Positions 8,608-17,888 of a stretch of DNA of 64,000 nucleotides are shown here, piece after piece (position 1 is the stretch's first letter; every line of letters starts with the position of its first letter). This stretch comes from Bacteroidales bacterium (GTDB taxonomy: Bacteria; Bacteroidota; Bacteroidia; Bacteroidales; UBA10428). The notes beneath the pieces were generated by a model that was given only the letters and a program-made list of their open reading frames with translations, was not told the origin of the DNA and made no database searches. A program made the translations under genes and the position numbers. Location: the NCBI GenBank assembly GCA_016935595.1, contig JAFGQQ010000194.1, positions 1 through 64,000 of the forward strand. Reading direction: 5' to 3'.

Positions 8608-9873
8608 CTAATTCCAATCGGGGTAAAACGATATTCCAACAGAGTATGGATACAATTCAGGATCAGTTTTACCATTAAACAATGATGTCATATAATAAAC
8701 TCCATAAAGATTAACAAATTTATAGCCGGTTCGAGCCATAAAACCATACCTGAATCTATTAAGATTAAAATCACCCCACGACTTCTTTTTCAACTTATCA
8801 CCTTCATTATTATAAACAACTTTTGTATGTGAACTAATTCGAATACCTCCAATAACACCTCCATTTATATAAAAAGGATCTCCCGAATGATCTTTAATCT
8901 GAAACTCAAGTAAAAAAGGGATATTAAGGTATAATGTTGTTAATTTACTTTTTAAAACCAAATCTCCGGCAATAAAAAAACTAATATTTCCAACACTGTC
9001 AACATGGAGAATATCTTGCTTATCGTACCTGTAGTTGTTAAAATTAATTCCTAAACCTGTAACTAATCCAAAGTTTCCCGATGAAGATAAACGGATGCCT
9101 TCCTGACAAATATTTGCATTAAATTCAATCGACTTACTCGAATTAAGAGATAAATAATAATAATCGCCTGGAAGTACTGATGAGCCTTTTGAGTTCAAAT
9201 ATCCATTGTATCCAATATCTATGCCGCTAAAGTGACCTTTAAAACGTTTATATTTCTTCTTTTTTTCTATTGTTATCAACATTGTAGAATCATTTTTTTC
9301 AGAAACAGATTCTGCTATTACCGATTTTGATTCTTTTTTTTCAATAATATCTTTTCCTTTAATCCCATCAACACTTTCTTCTTTATATAAAATAGACAGC
9401 CCCCCACCTTTTTTATTAATATAAACTATATCGCCTTCAAAAACAGCTTTTGCACTATCACCTTCAAAATCCCATATTTGAGTAAATATTGGAGGGATAA
9501 TTATACTACCAACTGTATCAACATAACCTATAAATCCATCTTTTAGTACACGCACTCTATCATTTTCATACTCCCAAATCTGATCATATTCGGTAGGAAT
9601 TATAATTCCTTTTGTCAAATGACACACACCTACTTTTCCATCCATCATAATCCTAAAATAACCACTTTCATCTAAATCCCAAATTTGCTGATATTCACAT
9701 GGTAAAATAGTCTTATTTAAAGTAACAATACCAATTTTCCCATCTTTCATAACCCTAAATACTCCAGGCGTTATCTCCCATTGACGATCAAATTGGTTAA
9801 TCAAATCGTTAGACTGACCAAACAACAATAACGTATTAAAAAATATAATAAGTATGGCAATTATTTGATTCAT
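8608..9873 (-). CDS. Exported WG-repeat protein with C-terminal outer-membrane barrel
   Basis: A 421-residue protein with a signal peptide (residues 1-19, ending LLFGQ). Residues about 28-165 contain three to four WG/KWG repeats, each reading roughly V-M-K-D-G-K-I-G followed by I-I-P-x-x-Y-x-Q-I-W. The C-terminal 200 residues form alternating beta strands that resemble the neighbouring gene's barrel: both share FKGHFxGIDxGxN, the SKSIEFNAN/GKSVNVGIN strand, a KVVYNxxGxKxKxKS stretch and an ending LYPYSVGIS/LYPFTIGIT. It is the last gene of the ECF sigma operon, 10 bp from the previous gene. Function unknown; likely an outer-membrane barrel with a WG-repeat head. Confidence 0.75.
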   Translation of the reverse strand: MNQIIAILIIFFNTLLLFGQSNDLINQFDRQWEITPGVFRVMKDGKIGIVTLNKTILPCEYQQIWDLDESGYFRIMMDGKVGVCHLTKGIIIPTEYDQIWEYENDRVRVLKDGFIGYVDTVGSIIIPPIFTQIWDFEGDSAKAVFEGDIVYINKKGGGLSILYKEESVDGIKGKDIIEKKESKSVIAESVSEKNDSTMLITIEKKKKYKRFKGHFSGIDIGYNGYLNSKGSSVLPGDYYYLSLNSSKSIEFNANICQEGIRLSSSGNFGLVTGLGINFNNYRYDKQDILHVDSVGNISFFIAGDLVLKSKLTTLYLNIPFLLEFQIKDHSGDPFYINGGVIGGIRISSHTKVVYNNEGDKLKKKSWGDFNLNRFRYGFMARTGYKFVNLYGVYYMTSLFNGKTDPELYPYSVGISFYPDWN

Positions 9874-9883
9874 AGCATTATTG

Positions 9884-10771
9884 TTACAAATTAATTAAAG
9901 TAATTCCAATGGTAAAAGGGTACAGTTCTGGTCCCATATCATTATCGAACAAAGCAGAAAGATTATAATTTGCAAATAACTTTACAAAACGATAACCCAT
10001 ACGTGTTGATAATCCATATTGAAAAGGTTTTACATTATAATCGACATAGGATTTATCTTTAACCTTTGTGCCATTTTCGTTATATACCACTTTTGCATGA
10101 GAGCCAATATTAAAGCCCACAAAACCACCTGCGCTAATAAAAAAAGAACTTTCATAATCGGGAATTTGAAACTCCAACAATAATGGCACATTTATAAACG
10201 ATGTTACAAACTTACTTTTCATCACATCTTTATTAGTATGATCGTATGTAGTTTCGCCAGTAACATTATTTATTGCTAATATATTTTGACTATCGAACCT
10301 GTAATTATAATAGTTTAATCCCATACCGGTAACCAATCCAATACTATGCCTATGCTTTTGCAAACCAATACTATACTGTAAAAAATTAATGCCTACATTT
10401 ACTGATTTCCCTGCATTAAGCTCCATAAAAGCTGAACCTAAAGGCAAATCAGTAGAAAAATCAGAATTAACAAGAGTATTAATACCCAAATCGATACCTG
10501 CAAAATGTCCTTTAAACTTTTCTCTTGGAACACGAGTCATGAAAATTTTAACATTATCATTGTTTTCAACTATCTCAAATCTACGTCCTCCAATAGTAAT
10601 TACTCCGGTTGTATCGCATTTCTCATTAACCTCTATTTTAATACCTGATAGTTTCATTTCAGTTGTTCCATTATTCTCATCAACCGACAAAATTTCAATT
10701 TCATTTTGTGCAAAAGTTACGATAGCCATCATAACTAACATAAAAACAGATATATATATTTTTATTATCAT
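9884..10771 (-). CDS. Outer-membrane beta-barrel protein (paralogue of the next gene's barrel)
   Basis: A 295-residue protein with a signal peptide (1-21, ending VTFAQ), a short linker, and a beta-rich domain from about residue 85 beginning FKGHFAGIDLGIN and ending in an amphipathic strand LYPFTIGITLINL, typical of PorT/OmpW-like barrels. The barrel region is clearly related to that of the WG-repeat protein immediately downstream, a tandem duplication in which one copy gained WG repeats. It lies 30 bp after the membrane protein that follows the ECF sigma factor. Confidence 0.72.
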   Translation of the reverse strand: MIIKIYISVFMLVMMAIVTFAQNEIEILSVDENNGTTEMKLSGIKIEVNEKCDTTGVITIGGRRFEIVENNDNVKIFMTRVPREKFKGHFAGIDLGINTLVNSDFSTDLPLGSAFMELNAGKSVNVGINFLQYSIGLQKHRHSIGLVTGMGLNYYNYRFDSQNILAINNVTGETTYDHTNKDVMKSKFVTSFINVPLLLEFQIPDYESSFFISAGGFVGFNIGSHAKVVYNENGTKVKDKSYVDYNVKPFQYGLSTRMGYRFVKLFANYNLSALFDNDMGPELYPFTIGITLINL

Positions 10772-10801
10772 ATCATTAAGTTTTACAATTTCAAAATAAT
10801 C

Positions 10802-11821
10802 TTATTCATCTTTTAATCTCTTAGTCCATTCAAGGCCTTCGCCTTTAAGTTTATATGCAATCATTTTACCTTGATCATCGAAATACTTATTAAGTTTTAT
10901 TTTTTTTCTCATAAATAAATTGGTTATTCGCACACTTCCTTCAATCAATTTAAACCCAGTTAGATTTAAAGGTTTTTTTACTTCAATATTTTTGTCCGAT
11001 AATTCACATAAATCACTCATTTTTATTTGGTTATCGATATAAACATTCATAATTTCATTTAAAGCTATTTCATATCCATTAACAATTGGAGGTTCCAAAA
11101 TATGATCAACAGTCGAACATTCAATCTTGGCAAGCAAAGGTTCATCCAATTCAATATAAGGATTAATAGGATGTGCCTTTTTTTCATTTGTTTTTTTTAT
11201 CCTGTTTGTTTTTACCTGTTTTGATGGCTCTTTTTTAGCTTTTCTATCTTTTTTAACTATATTTTTCTTTTCATTACTTATAACTACTTCTTCACTAATA
11301 TTTGATAATATTAAATTATTAGTATTATTACGTTTGTACAAACTATTGTAATTTAACAGTATAAACATGAAAAAAATTGAAGCTACTGCACTCCATGCAA
11401 CAACCTTTTTATTAATTACAACCAAATAACGTTTTATTTTTCTTTTCGATTTATAAACAACAGATAAATCGGGCTTTAAACGGGTTTTTTTATAAATATT
11501 ACTTATCCCGGCTATAAAAGGATCGTTGATAGCTATTTGTGTCAAATGCTTTTGCTCAACATCATCAATTTCATTTTCAACCTTTTTTATTGCATAAAGT
11601 TCATAATCAGAAAGATCATCATCAGTTTTTTTCAACTCATTTTTAAAAGCAAATTCAAAAAAAACATCTTTAAATAAAAATGAACTACTCAAATCCTCTT
11701 CCTTTATATATTCAGGGTGTAAATCAAGAAAATTCATAAGCTCAATTTCCAACGATGACTCCAAAGTGCCATTTAAAAACTGATCGTAATATATCCTATA
11801 ATTATTAACAGTTATTCTCAT
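10802..11821 (-). CDS. Single-span membrane protein, probable anti-sigma factor
   Basis: ATG at 11821 gives 339 residues; the frame could begin at a TTG two codons earlier. The N-terminal 125 residues are acidic and cytoplasmic, followed by a basic stretch (YKSKRKIKRY) and one membrane span near residues 141-158, then a Lys-rich periplasmic region and a C-terminal folded segment. It follows the ECF sigma gene by 11 bp, the usual place of a cognate anti-sigma factor. I see no zinc-binding anti-sigma motif, so the assignment rests on context and topology. Confidence 0.65.
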   Translation of the reverse strand: MRITVNNYRIYYDQFLNGTLESSLEIELMNFLDLHPEYIKEEDLSSSFLFKDVFFEFAFKNELKKTDDDLSDYELYAIKKVENEIDDVEQKHLTQIAINDPFIAGISNIYKKTRLKPDLSVVYKSKRKIKRYLVVINKKVVAWSAVASIFFMFILLNYNSLYKRNNTNNLILSNISEEVVISNEKKNIVKKDRKAKKEPSKQVKTNRIKKTNEKKAHPINPYIELDEPLLAKIECSTVDHILEPPIVNGYEIALNEIMNVYIDNQIKMSDLCELSDKNIEVKKPLNLTGFKLIEGSVRITNLFMRKKIKLNKYFDDQGKMIAYKLKGEGLEWTKRLKDE

Positions 11822-11832
11822 TATCAATTCCC

Positions 11833-12318
11833 TTAAACTAACACTTCCATCTTACCAATATAATTTTTCAGAAACACTCTGGCTCTGAAAATATACACTT
11901 TAACTTGTGCTTCAGTTAAATTGGTTATTTCACTAATTTCATGATAACTATACCCTTCATAATCGCGCAATAACACTACCATTTTCTGTGCTTTTGGCAA
12001 TTTATCAATTGCATAGTGCAATACTTCATTCAAATCGGTATAATTTCTGCAATCAACAACTTCGTTTTCGAACGCTGAGTCCCACCGCGACATTTTCTGT
12101 TCTCGCCTTACAATATCAATTAAAGTATGATATGCAGTTGAGAACAAGTAACTCTTAACTTTCTCTCCATCAACATTTTCATGATTTCGCCACAACTTTT
12201 CAAAACTATCCTGCACAATATCACGAGCTTTATCCTCATCTTTAATATTTTTAAGGATAAACCTGTAAATTGAATCTGAATGCAGATCTACGCTTTGATT
12301 AAACTCTTTCGTTGTCAT
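11833..12318 (-). CDS. ECF-type RNA polymerase sigma factor
   Basis: A 161-residue sigma-70 family protein of the ECF class. Region 2 (about residues 10-75) includes DEDKARDIVQDSFEKLW and the promoter-melting segment around VKSYLFSTAYHTLIDIVRRE; region 4 (about 100-155) is a helix-turn-helix with LRDYEGYSYHEISEITNLTE and VKVYIFRARVFLK. It heads a four-gene operon with a membrane partner and two outer-membrane barrels, and has an ECF-like promoter just upstream, suggesting autoregulation and control of envelope proteins. Confidence 0.93.
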   Translation of the reverse strand: MTTKEFNQSVDLHSDSIYRFILKNIKDEDKARDIVQDSFEKLWRNHENVDGEKVKSYLFSTAYHTLIDIVRREQKMSRWDSAFENEVVDCRNYTDLNEVLHYAIDKLPKAQKMVVLLRDYEGYSYHEISEITNLTEAQVKVYIFRARVFLKNYIGKMEVLV

Positions 12319-12342
12319 TAATAAAACCGGGTCTGTATGTGT

Positions 12343-12369
12343 GACGGACTCCTTTCTGCTAAAGTTACA
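12343..12369 (-). promoter_or_regulatory. ECF-type promoter of the sigma factor operon
   Basis: On the minus strand TGTAAC (12369-12364) is followed by a 17-bp spacer and CGTC (12346-12343), about 25 bp before the sigma gene ATG. This matches the TGWAAC-N16/17-CGTC pattern known for several ECF sigma groups, so autoregulation is plausible. A 9-bp inverted repeat, TAAAGTTAC (12360-12368) and GTAACTTTA (12387-12395), covers the -35 box and reaches toward the divergent pbpC gene. Confidence 0.6.
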
Positions 12370-12414
12370 CCATAATTAAAAAAAAAGTAACTTTATCGCA
12401 TTTACTAATTATAT

Positions 12415-14796
12415 ATGATTTCTGAAACACTTAAAAAACCCAAATTAAAACATTGGATAGTAATAATTTTAGTTTTTATAAGCGGCCTATACTTTTACTT
12501 TTCAATCCCATCACAATTCAGTAATATTAATTACAGCACCGTTGTATTCGATAAAGATGGATATCTTTTAAATGCTCATATTGCAAACGATGGTCAATGG
12601 CGATTCCCACCATCCGATTCAATACCCCATAAATACGAAAAAGCATTATTACTGTTTGAAGATGAATATTTTTATTATCACCCAGGGATAAATCCACTCT
12701 CTCTATTTCGTGCTGCCTGGCAAAATATCTCAGCCCAAAAAATTATTAGTGGTGGTAGTACAATATCTATGCAAACAATACGACTATCGAACCAAGCCAA
12801 AAGGACAATATGGAACAAATTTATTGAAGCCATTAAGGCCATAAGGCTCGAAACCCGATATTCAAAAAAAGAAATTTTAAACTTATATGCATCTCATGCT
12901 CCTTTCGGAGGAAATGTTGTTGGACTGGAAGCTGCTTCGTGGCGTTATTTTGGACGGCCATCACACTCATTATCATGGGGTGAAGCTGCTACTTTAGCTG
13001 TTTTGCCAAATGCTCCGGGACTAATTCACACAAAACGAAACAGAGAATTACTTCAAAAAAAACGCAATCGTTTACTCTTAAAAATGCTTCAAAAAAATTT
13101 TATTGATTCAACCAACTACAATATGTCAACAATAGAACCAATTGTTGAACACCCATCACCACTACCATCACTTGCTCCTCATTTAATGAATTATTATTTT
13201 AAAAAAAATACTAATAATAGAAAAACCTCACTTCAAATAAATTATCAGGAAAAAGCCACAAAAATTGTAAATCGTTTTTCACGCAGATATGCACAAAATC
13301 ACATTTATAATGCATCAGCAATAATTATCGACAATAAAACAAATAAAGTATTAGTTTATATAGGTAATAGTAGTCATAATGATATTGAAGACTATGGAGA
13401 AAATGTAGATGTTATTCAGGCTCCCAGGAGTACCGGAAGTATTTTAAAACCTTTTTTATATGCATCATGTTTACAAGACGGATTAATATTACCAACCTGT
13501 TTAATACCCGATATACCAACTTACTATTCCGACTTTTCACCACAAAATTATACTAAAAGTTACGATGGAGCAGTCAGTGCAAATGATGCACTATCGCGCT
13601 CGCTAAATGTACCATTTGTAAAACTACTTAACGAATATGGTATTGATCGATTCATCAATCAACTGCGAAATATGGGCATTACAACAATAAATCATAACAA
13701 AGATTATTATGGCTTATCACTTATTTTAGGTGGTGCCGAGGCAAATCTTTGGGATTTAGCATCAGTATATTCTTCCATGGCTCGTACATTATCAAACTAC
13801 ACTTTAACCAATGGCAAATACATGAAAGACGATTGGCAATTGCCAACTATCATTCAATCAACAGATACAACTAAGTCATCAGTATTATTTGAAGAACCTT
13901 TTGTTCTAGATGCCTCCGTTATTTGGTACACTGTATTAGCAATGGAAGGAGTTCATCGCCCCGAAGAAGAAACCGGATGGGAAATGTATCAGGATTCACG
14001 TCGTATTGCCTGGAAAACAGGAACCAGTTTCGGACACCGCGATGCATGGGCCATTGGCATTACCCCCGAATATACAGTTGCAACATGGGTTGGAAATGCA
14101 AGTGGCGAAGGTCGCCCGGGATTAACAGGAGGAACTACAGCATCTCCAATTATGTTTGAACTATTCCGAATGTTACCTCAAACATCGTGGTTTAAAAAGC
14201 CTTTCGATGCAATGATCCCCGCCAAAATATGTAAAAAATCGGGCTTTCTTGCTTCTGAGAATTGCGAAGAAACCGACTCAATGCTAATCCCTAATGTCGG
14301 ATATCATAATGTAACCTGCCCTTTTCACAAGTTAATACATCTCGACAAAAATGGCATATACCAAGTAAATTCCGATTGTTACGAAACAAAAAAAATGCAA
14401 CATAAATCATGGTTTGTTCTACCCCCTGTTATGGAATGGTTTTATAAACAAAAACACCCTTTTTACATTCCACTACCTCCATATAAAAAAGGGTGCCATG
14501 CAAATACATCAAGCCCAATGCAAATGATATATCCAACCCGAAATACTAAAATAATGATACCCAAAAATATGCAAGGCGAAAGCGAAAAAGTTGTTTTAAA
14601 ACTCTCACACCGCAACCCATCAGCTCATATATACTGGCATCTTAATGAACAATATGCCGGTGAAACCTTTCGATTTCACCAGTTAGAGCTATTTCTTACA
14701 CCCGGATCACATAAACTAACTATTATAGACGATCAGGGAAATAAACTTGAAAAAAACATTACATGCTTAAACAAAGAAAAAAATAATAAGTTTTAA
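12415..14796 (+). CDS. pbpC: Penicillin-binding protein 1C
   Basis: A 793-residue bifunctional class A PBP, close to the 770 residues of E. coli PbpC. One N-terminal membrane anchor (about 13-30) is followed by a glycosyltransferase domain with the catalytic glutamate E82 in EDEYFYYHPG and GGSTISMQ (113-120). The transpeptidase domain has S342-x-x-K345, S396-L-N398 and K534-T-G536, all intact. The C-terminal 90 residues form the PbpC-specific domain. It is divergent from the ECF sigma gene across 96 bp. The alpha-2-macroglobulin gene often beside pbpC in other bacteria is absent here. Confidence 0.95.
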   Translation: MISETLKKPKLKHWIVIILVFISGLYFYFSIPSQFSNINYSTVVFDKDGYLLNAHIANDGQWRFPPSDSIPHKYEKALLLFEDEYFYYHPGINPLSLFRAAWQNISAQKIISGGSTISMQTIRLSNQAKRTIWNKFIEAIKAIRLETRYSKKEILNLYASHAPFGGNVVGLEAASWRYFGRPSHSLSWGEAATLAVLPNAPGLIHTKRNRELLQKKRNRLLLKMLQKNFIDSTNYNMSTIEPIVEHPSPLPSLAPHLMNYYFKKNTNNRKTSLQINYQEKATKIVNRFSRRYAQNHIYNASAIIIDNKTNKVLVYIGNSSHNDIEDYGENVDVIQAPRSTGSILKPFLYASCLQDGLILPTCLIPDIPTYYSDFSPQNYTKSYDGAVSANDALSRSLNVPFVKLLNEYGIDRFINQLRNMGITTINHNKDYYGLSLILGGAEANLWDLASVYSSMARTLSNYTLTNGKYMKDDWQLPTIIQSTDTTKSSVLFEEPFVLDASVIWYTVLAMEGVHRPEEETGWEMYQDSRRIAWKTGTSFGHRDAWAIGITPEYTVATWVGNASGEGRPGLTGGTTASPIMFELFRMLPQTSWFKKPFDAMIPAKICKKSGFLASENCEETDSMLIPNVGYHNVTCPFHKLIHLDKNGIYQVNSDCYETKKMQHKSWFVLPPVMEWFYKQKHPFYIPLPPYKKGCHANTSSPMQMIYPTRNTKIMIPKNMQGESEKVVLKLSHRNPSAHIYWHLNEQYAGETFRFHQLELFLTPGSHKLTIIDDQGNKLEKNITCLNKEKNNKF

Positions 14797-15001
14797 CACT
14801 TCGTTATGAAACATTTAACACTCCTTTATTGTATTAAGTTATAAATCTTTTCGGTCGGGTAAATTATAAAACGGGAACGCAGATCTTCGAATTATATGAG
14901 TGAAATTGAGGAAATATAACCATCAAAATACTCCTACACACTACGAATTGATTATATTTGTTTTTCACTGAAAAAAATTACTTCTGGAGGATATTTGAAA
15001 A

Positions 15002-16801
15002 ATGGAAGAAATCATTAAACAATCAGAAATGAATAAAGAATATTCAGCTCAAAATGCTGATAATGGAAAAAGAAAATTTTCTAAAAAATTTTCGTGGCTT
15101 GGACTTATAGCAATCATGCTGGTTCTTTCTATTGGATTATACAGTTTTAATGATGACAAACGCAATTTCTCAATCATTAAAAACCTTGATATTTTTTATT
15201 CATTGTTTCGCGAGCTAAACAGTTATTATGTCGATGAAACCGATCCTGAAAAATTAATCAAAACAGGTATTGACAACATGCTGGAATCACTCGATCCATA
15301 CACACAGTATATACCTGAAACCGAAATGGAAGATTTTAGGTTTATGACAACAGGCGAATATGCAGGAATTGGTTCAATTATTACCAAAAAAGGCGATTAT
15401 ATTGTTATTAATGAGCCTTACGAAGGTTTTCCGGCTCAAAAGGCAGGATTAAAAGCCGGCGATAAAATTTTGGAAATTGATGGCGAAAGTGCTGTAGGTA
15501 AAACTACTCAACAAGTTAGTGATAAACTTAAAGGACCGGCCAAAACAAAAGTGAAAATTAAAATTGATCGTCCGGGCGAAAAAAAACCTTTAGTTATTGA
15601 ACTAACACGCGAAAACATTCAGATTAATGCCGTTTCGTATTATGGTATGGTTAACGACGCTACCGGCTTAATTGTTCTAAACCGTTTTACTCAAGGATGT
15701 GCTGATGAAGTTAAAAGTGCTTTATTAAATTTAAAAGAAAAACAGGGAGCTAAAAGTTTAATTCTCGACTTAAGAGGAAATCCCGGAGGGTTGCTGGATG
15801 AAGCAATTAAAATAGTAAACATGTTTGTACCTAAAGGAAACGAAATTGTAAGTACCAAAGGAAAAGTTAAGCAATGGGACAAAACCTATTTAGCCATAAA
15901 TATACCTGTTGACACCATTATTCCGTTAACAGTACTTATTAACCGTGGATCAGCATCAGCATCAGAAATTGTTGCCGGTAGTTTACAAGACTTAGACAGA
16001 GCAGTTATAATAGGACAACGCAGTTTTGGGAAAGGACTGGTTCAAACCACACGTCGTTTATCGTACAATTCACAACTAAAAGTAACCACTGCAAAGTATT
16101 ACATTCCAAGTGGACGCTGCATACAAGCTATTGATTACACTCACCGAAACGATGATGGAAGCGTTGGTTATGTTCCCGACACATTAATATCGGAATTTAA
16201 AACTCTTCGCGGCCGAAAAGTATTTGACGGAGGAGGAGTATCGCCCGACATAAAGGTCAATTTTACCAAGGGAGGCAATATTTCATACGCTTTAATTGCC
16301 AATCAAATAATTTTCGATTATGCTACCGATTTTGTTCTACAAAATGAAAAAATAAATACCCCTGATAAATTTGAATTATCAAATGAAGAATACAACAAAT
16401 TCAAAGAATTTGTTTGTTCTAAAGAGGATTTCAAATACCAGTCTAAAACACTTGAAGAATACGAAGATTTAATCGAAACAGCTAAAAAAGAAGACTATTT
16501 CGAAGCCGCAAAAGAGCAATTTGAAACCTTAAAAAAAGTAATTGCTTTAGATGCAAAAAAAGACTTAGAACTATTTAAAAAAGAAATTAAAGAAATTCTT
16601 TCAATAGAAATAGTAAAACGTTATTACTATCAAAAAGGAGCATACATTGTTTCACTAAAAAATGATAAAGAACTTGAAACAGCAATTGAACTACTAAATA
16701 AAAACAACTTTCACGATTACTTCGGTTTACTTTCCGGTGATATTCCAAGTCATGCCGGTGATAAAAGATTAACAGCAAGTATTGATTCCGAAATAGAATA
16801 A
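15002..16801 (+). CDS. C-terminal processing peptidase (S41 family, PDZ-containing)
   Basis: A 599-residue protein with an N-terminal membrane anchor (about 32-50), a PDZ domain (about 115-205, with GIGSIITKKGDYIVI and AGLKAGDKILEIDG) and the S41 protease core. The nucleophile serine lies in NRGSASASEIVAG and the general-base lysine in QRSFGKGLVQ, with the usual spacing. It has an extra C-terminal helical region of about 150 residues. The class cleaves periplasmic proteins near their C-termini. A good Shine-Dalgarno-like GGAGG sits 11 bp before ATG, unusual for the phylum. A paralogue lies at 41940-43586. Confidence 0.92.
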   Translation: MEEIIKQSEMNKEYSAQNADNGKRKFSKKFSWLGLIAIMLVLSIGLYSFNDDKRNFSIIKNLDIFYSLFRELNSYYVDETDPEKLIKTGIDNMLESLDPYTQYIPETEMEDFRFMTTGEYAGIGSIITKKGDYIVINEPYEGFPAQKAGLKAGDKILEIDGESAVGKTTQQVSDKLKGPAKTKVKIKIDRPGEKKPLVIELTRENIQINAVSYYGMVNDATGLIVLNRFTQGCADEVKSALLNLKEKQGAKSLILDLRGNPGGLLDEAIKIVNMFVPKGNEIVSTKGKVKQWDKTYLAINIPVDTIIPLTVLINRGSASASEIVAGSLQDLDRAVIIGQRSFGKGLVQTTRRLSYNSQLKVTTAKYYIPSGRCIQAIDYTHRNDDGSVGYVPDTLISEFKTLRGRKVFDGGGVSPDIKVNFTKGGNISYALIANQIIFDYATDFVLQNEKINTPDKFELSNEEYNKFKEFVCSKEDFKYQSKTLEEYEDLIETAKKEDYFEAAKEQFETLKKVIALDAKKDLELFKKEIKEILSIEIVKRYYYQKGAYIVSLKNDKELETAIELLNKNNFHDYFGLLSGDIPSHAGDKRLTASIDSEIE

Positions 16802-16811
16802 AAAATATAAA

Positions 16812-16857
16812 AATAAGGTTATCCAAAACAATGTTCAAATCATTGGATAACCTTATT
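16812..16857. terminator. Bidirectional terminator, 15-bp perfect stem
   Basis: AATAAGGTTATCCAA (16812-16826) pairs perfectly with TTGGATAACCTTATT (16843-16857) around a 16-nt loop, between the convergent S41 protease and YbaK genes. Flanking A/T stretches provide weak U-tracts in both directions. Confidence 0.85.
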
Positions 16858-16878
16858 AACAGTAAATCTCAAATGTGA

Positions 16879-17346
16879 TTAATTACCTCTTGCAACCCTA
16901 ATAATATCGGGATGTTCGAGATTATAATAATCACGATAAGTCATTTCAATTAATTCATTGTGAGAACCTGCATTAAATGCAATTAAATCATCATGCACCA
17001 ATTTCTCTGCAACAAATGTTCTGATACCATACAAATGACCAAAAGGAGGCATTGCACCCACTTCACAATCGGGAAATAAGTCCTTAAACTCAACCTCCCT
17101 TGCTAACCTAACATCTTTTGCTCCAGTAGCTTCACGAAGCATTGAAAGATCAATTTGACTCGAAGCCGGAACAACAACCATACATAATTGACCATCGAGA
17201 CGAACCATAACCGTTTTCGCAAATTCTTTACCCGAAACATGAGAATAAGCAGCCGTCATTTGTGAAGAATATGCAATAGGATGCCATATACTCTTAAAAG
17301 GCACCTCTTCATGCTTTAATAAATCTTGTACTTTTGTGTGTGCCAT
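16879..17346 (-). CDS. YbaK/ProX-type aminoacyl-tRNA deacylase
   Basis: A 155-residue single-domain protein of the YbaK/EbsC family, homologous to the editing domain of bacterial prolyl-tRNA synthetases; such proteins hydrolyse mischarged tRNAs (Cys-, Ala- or Ser-tRNAs). The conserved lysine lies in GKEFAKTVMVRLDG, and GAMPPFGHLYGI is the family signature loop. The specific substrate cannot be read from sequence. The gene is monocistronic by position, convergent to the S41 protease. Confidence 0.88.
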   Translation of the reverse strand: MAHTKVQDLLKHEEVPFKSIWHPIAYSSQMTAAYSHVSGKEFAKTVMVRLDGQLCMVVVPASSQIDLSMLREATGAKDVRLAREVEFKDLFPDCEVGAMPPFGHLYGIRTFVAEKLVHDDLIAFNAGSHNELIEMTYRDYYNLEHPDIIRVARGN

Positions 17347-17457
17347 GACAATAACTATTAATTAAACCACAAATCTGAACCAGATATAAAAGATACAACA
17401 ATTAAACACTGATGTAAAGAGTGCATTAATAAGATTTTTCAAGATAATATATAAAAA

Positions 17458-17480
17458 AAGCTGCCTTATTACAGCAGCTT
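17458..17480 (-). terminator. Intrinsic terminator of the Lys/Cys-rich peptide gene
   Basis: AAGCTGC (17458-17464) pairs with GCAGCTT (17474-17480) around a 9-nt loop; on the minus strand the stem runs into seven U residues (A run at 17453-17459). It begins 24 bp after the stop codon of the small gene at 17504-17695. Confidence 0.85.
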
Positions 17481-17503
17481 ATAACAACAAAAGGAGCAAC
17501 CAA

Positions 17504-17695
17504 TTATTTTTTCTCTTCAGCTTTTTTACAACACTCTTTCTTTTCTTCTTTTTTACAATCCTTTTTCTCCTTCTTATCACATTCTTTTTTCTTAGGACAC
17601 TCCTTTTTAGCAGGCTCCTGAGCCGATACATATAAAGGTGCTGTAAACGAAAGCATAAAAACAAATAAAACCGATAAAACTGCTATTTTCTTCAT
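17504..17695 (-). CDS. Small exported Lys/Cys-rich peptide
   Basis: A 63-residue protein with a clear signal peptide (residues 1-25, ending YVSAQ). The mature part of about 38 residues is almost only Lys, Glu and Cys, with five cysteines in a recurring K-x-C/K-E-C rhythm and a final CC. It has its own terminator and a possible -7 box TACATTTG on the minus strand (17755-17748), so it is a real expressed unit rather than a chance frame. Metal or thiol binding in the periplasm is a guess. It is divergent from a two-component operon whose sensor domain also holds five cysteines. Confidence 0.75.
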   Translation of the reverse strand: MKKIAVLSVLFVFMLSFTAPLYVSAQEPAKKECPKKKECDKKEKKDCKKEEKKECCKKAEEKK

Positions 17696-17888
17696 AATAT
17701 TAATTTTTAATGTAACATCTGTTTATATTAAAACTTAATTAGTTTTTCAAATGTAACATACAAACCTTCAAAAAGTTGTTATCTTATCGTTAAACGCTGT
17801 TAATGAGTTGTTAAAAACCAATTGCACTACAAACATCTTATTATTTTTATACTCTGAAAAAACAATATTTCTATTAATAATTTGCAAA

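Noticed and set aside
10389..10799. 136-residue plus-strand open frame
   Set aside because: Antisense to the barrel gene at 9884-10771; hydrophobic low-complexity translation mirrors the signal peptide and strands of the real gene.
14797..15001. Possible structured RNA before the S41 protease
   Set aside because: TATATTTG at 14953-14960 looks like a -7 box, but no -33 box lies 19-21 bp upstream and no stem of note was found; left unassigned.
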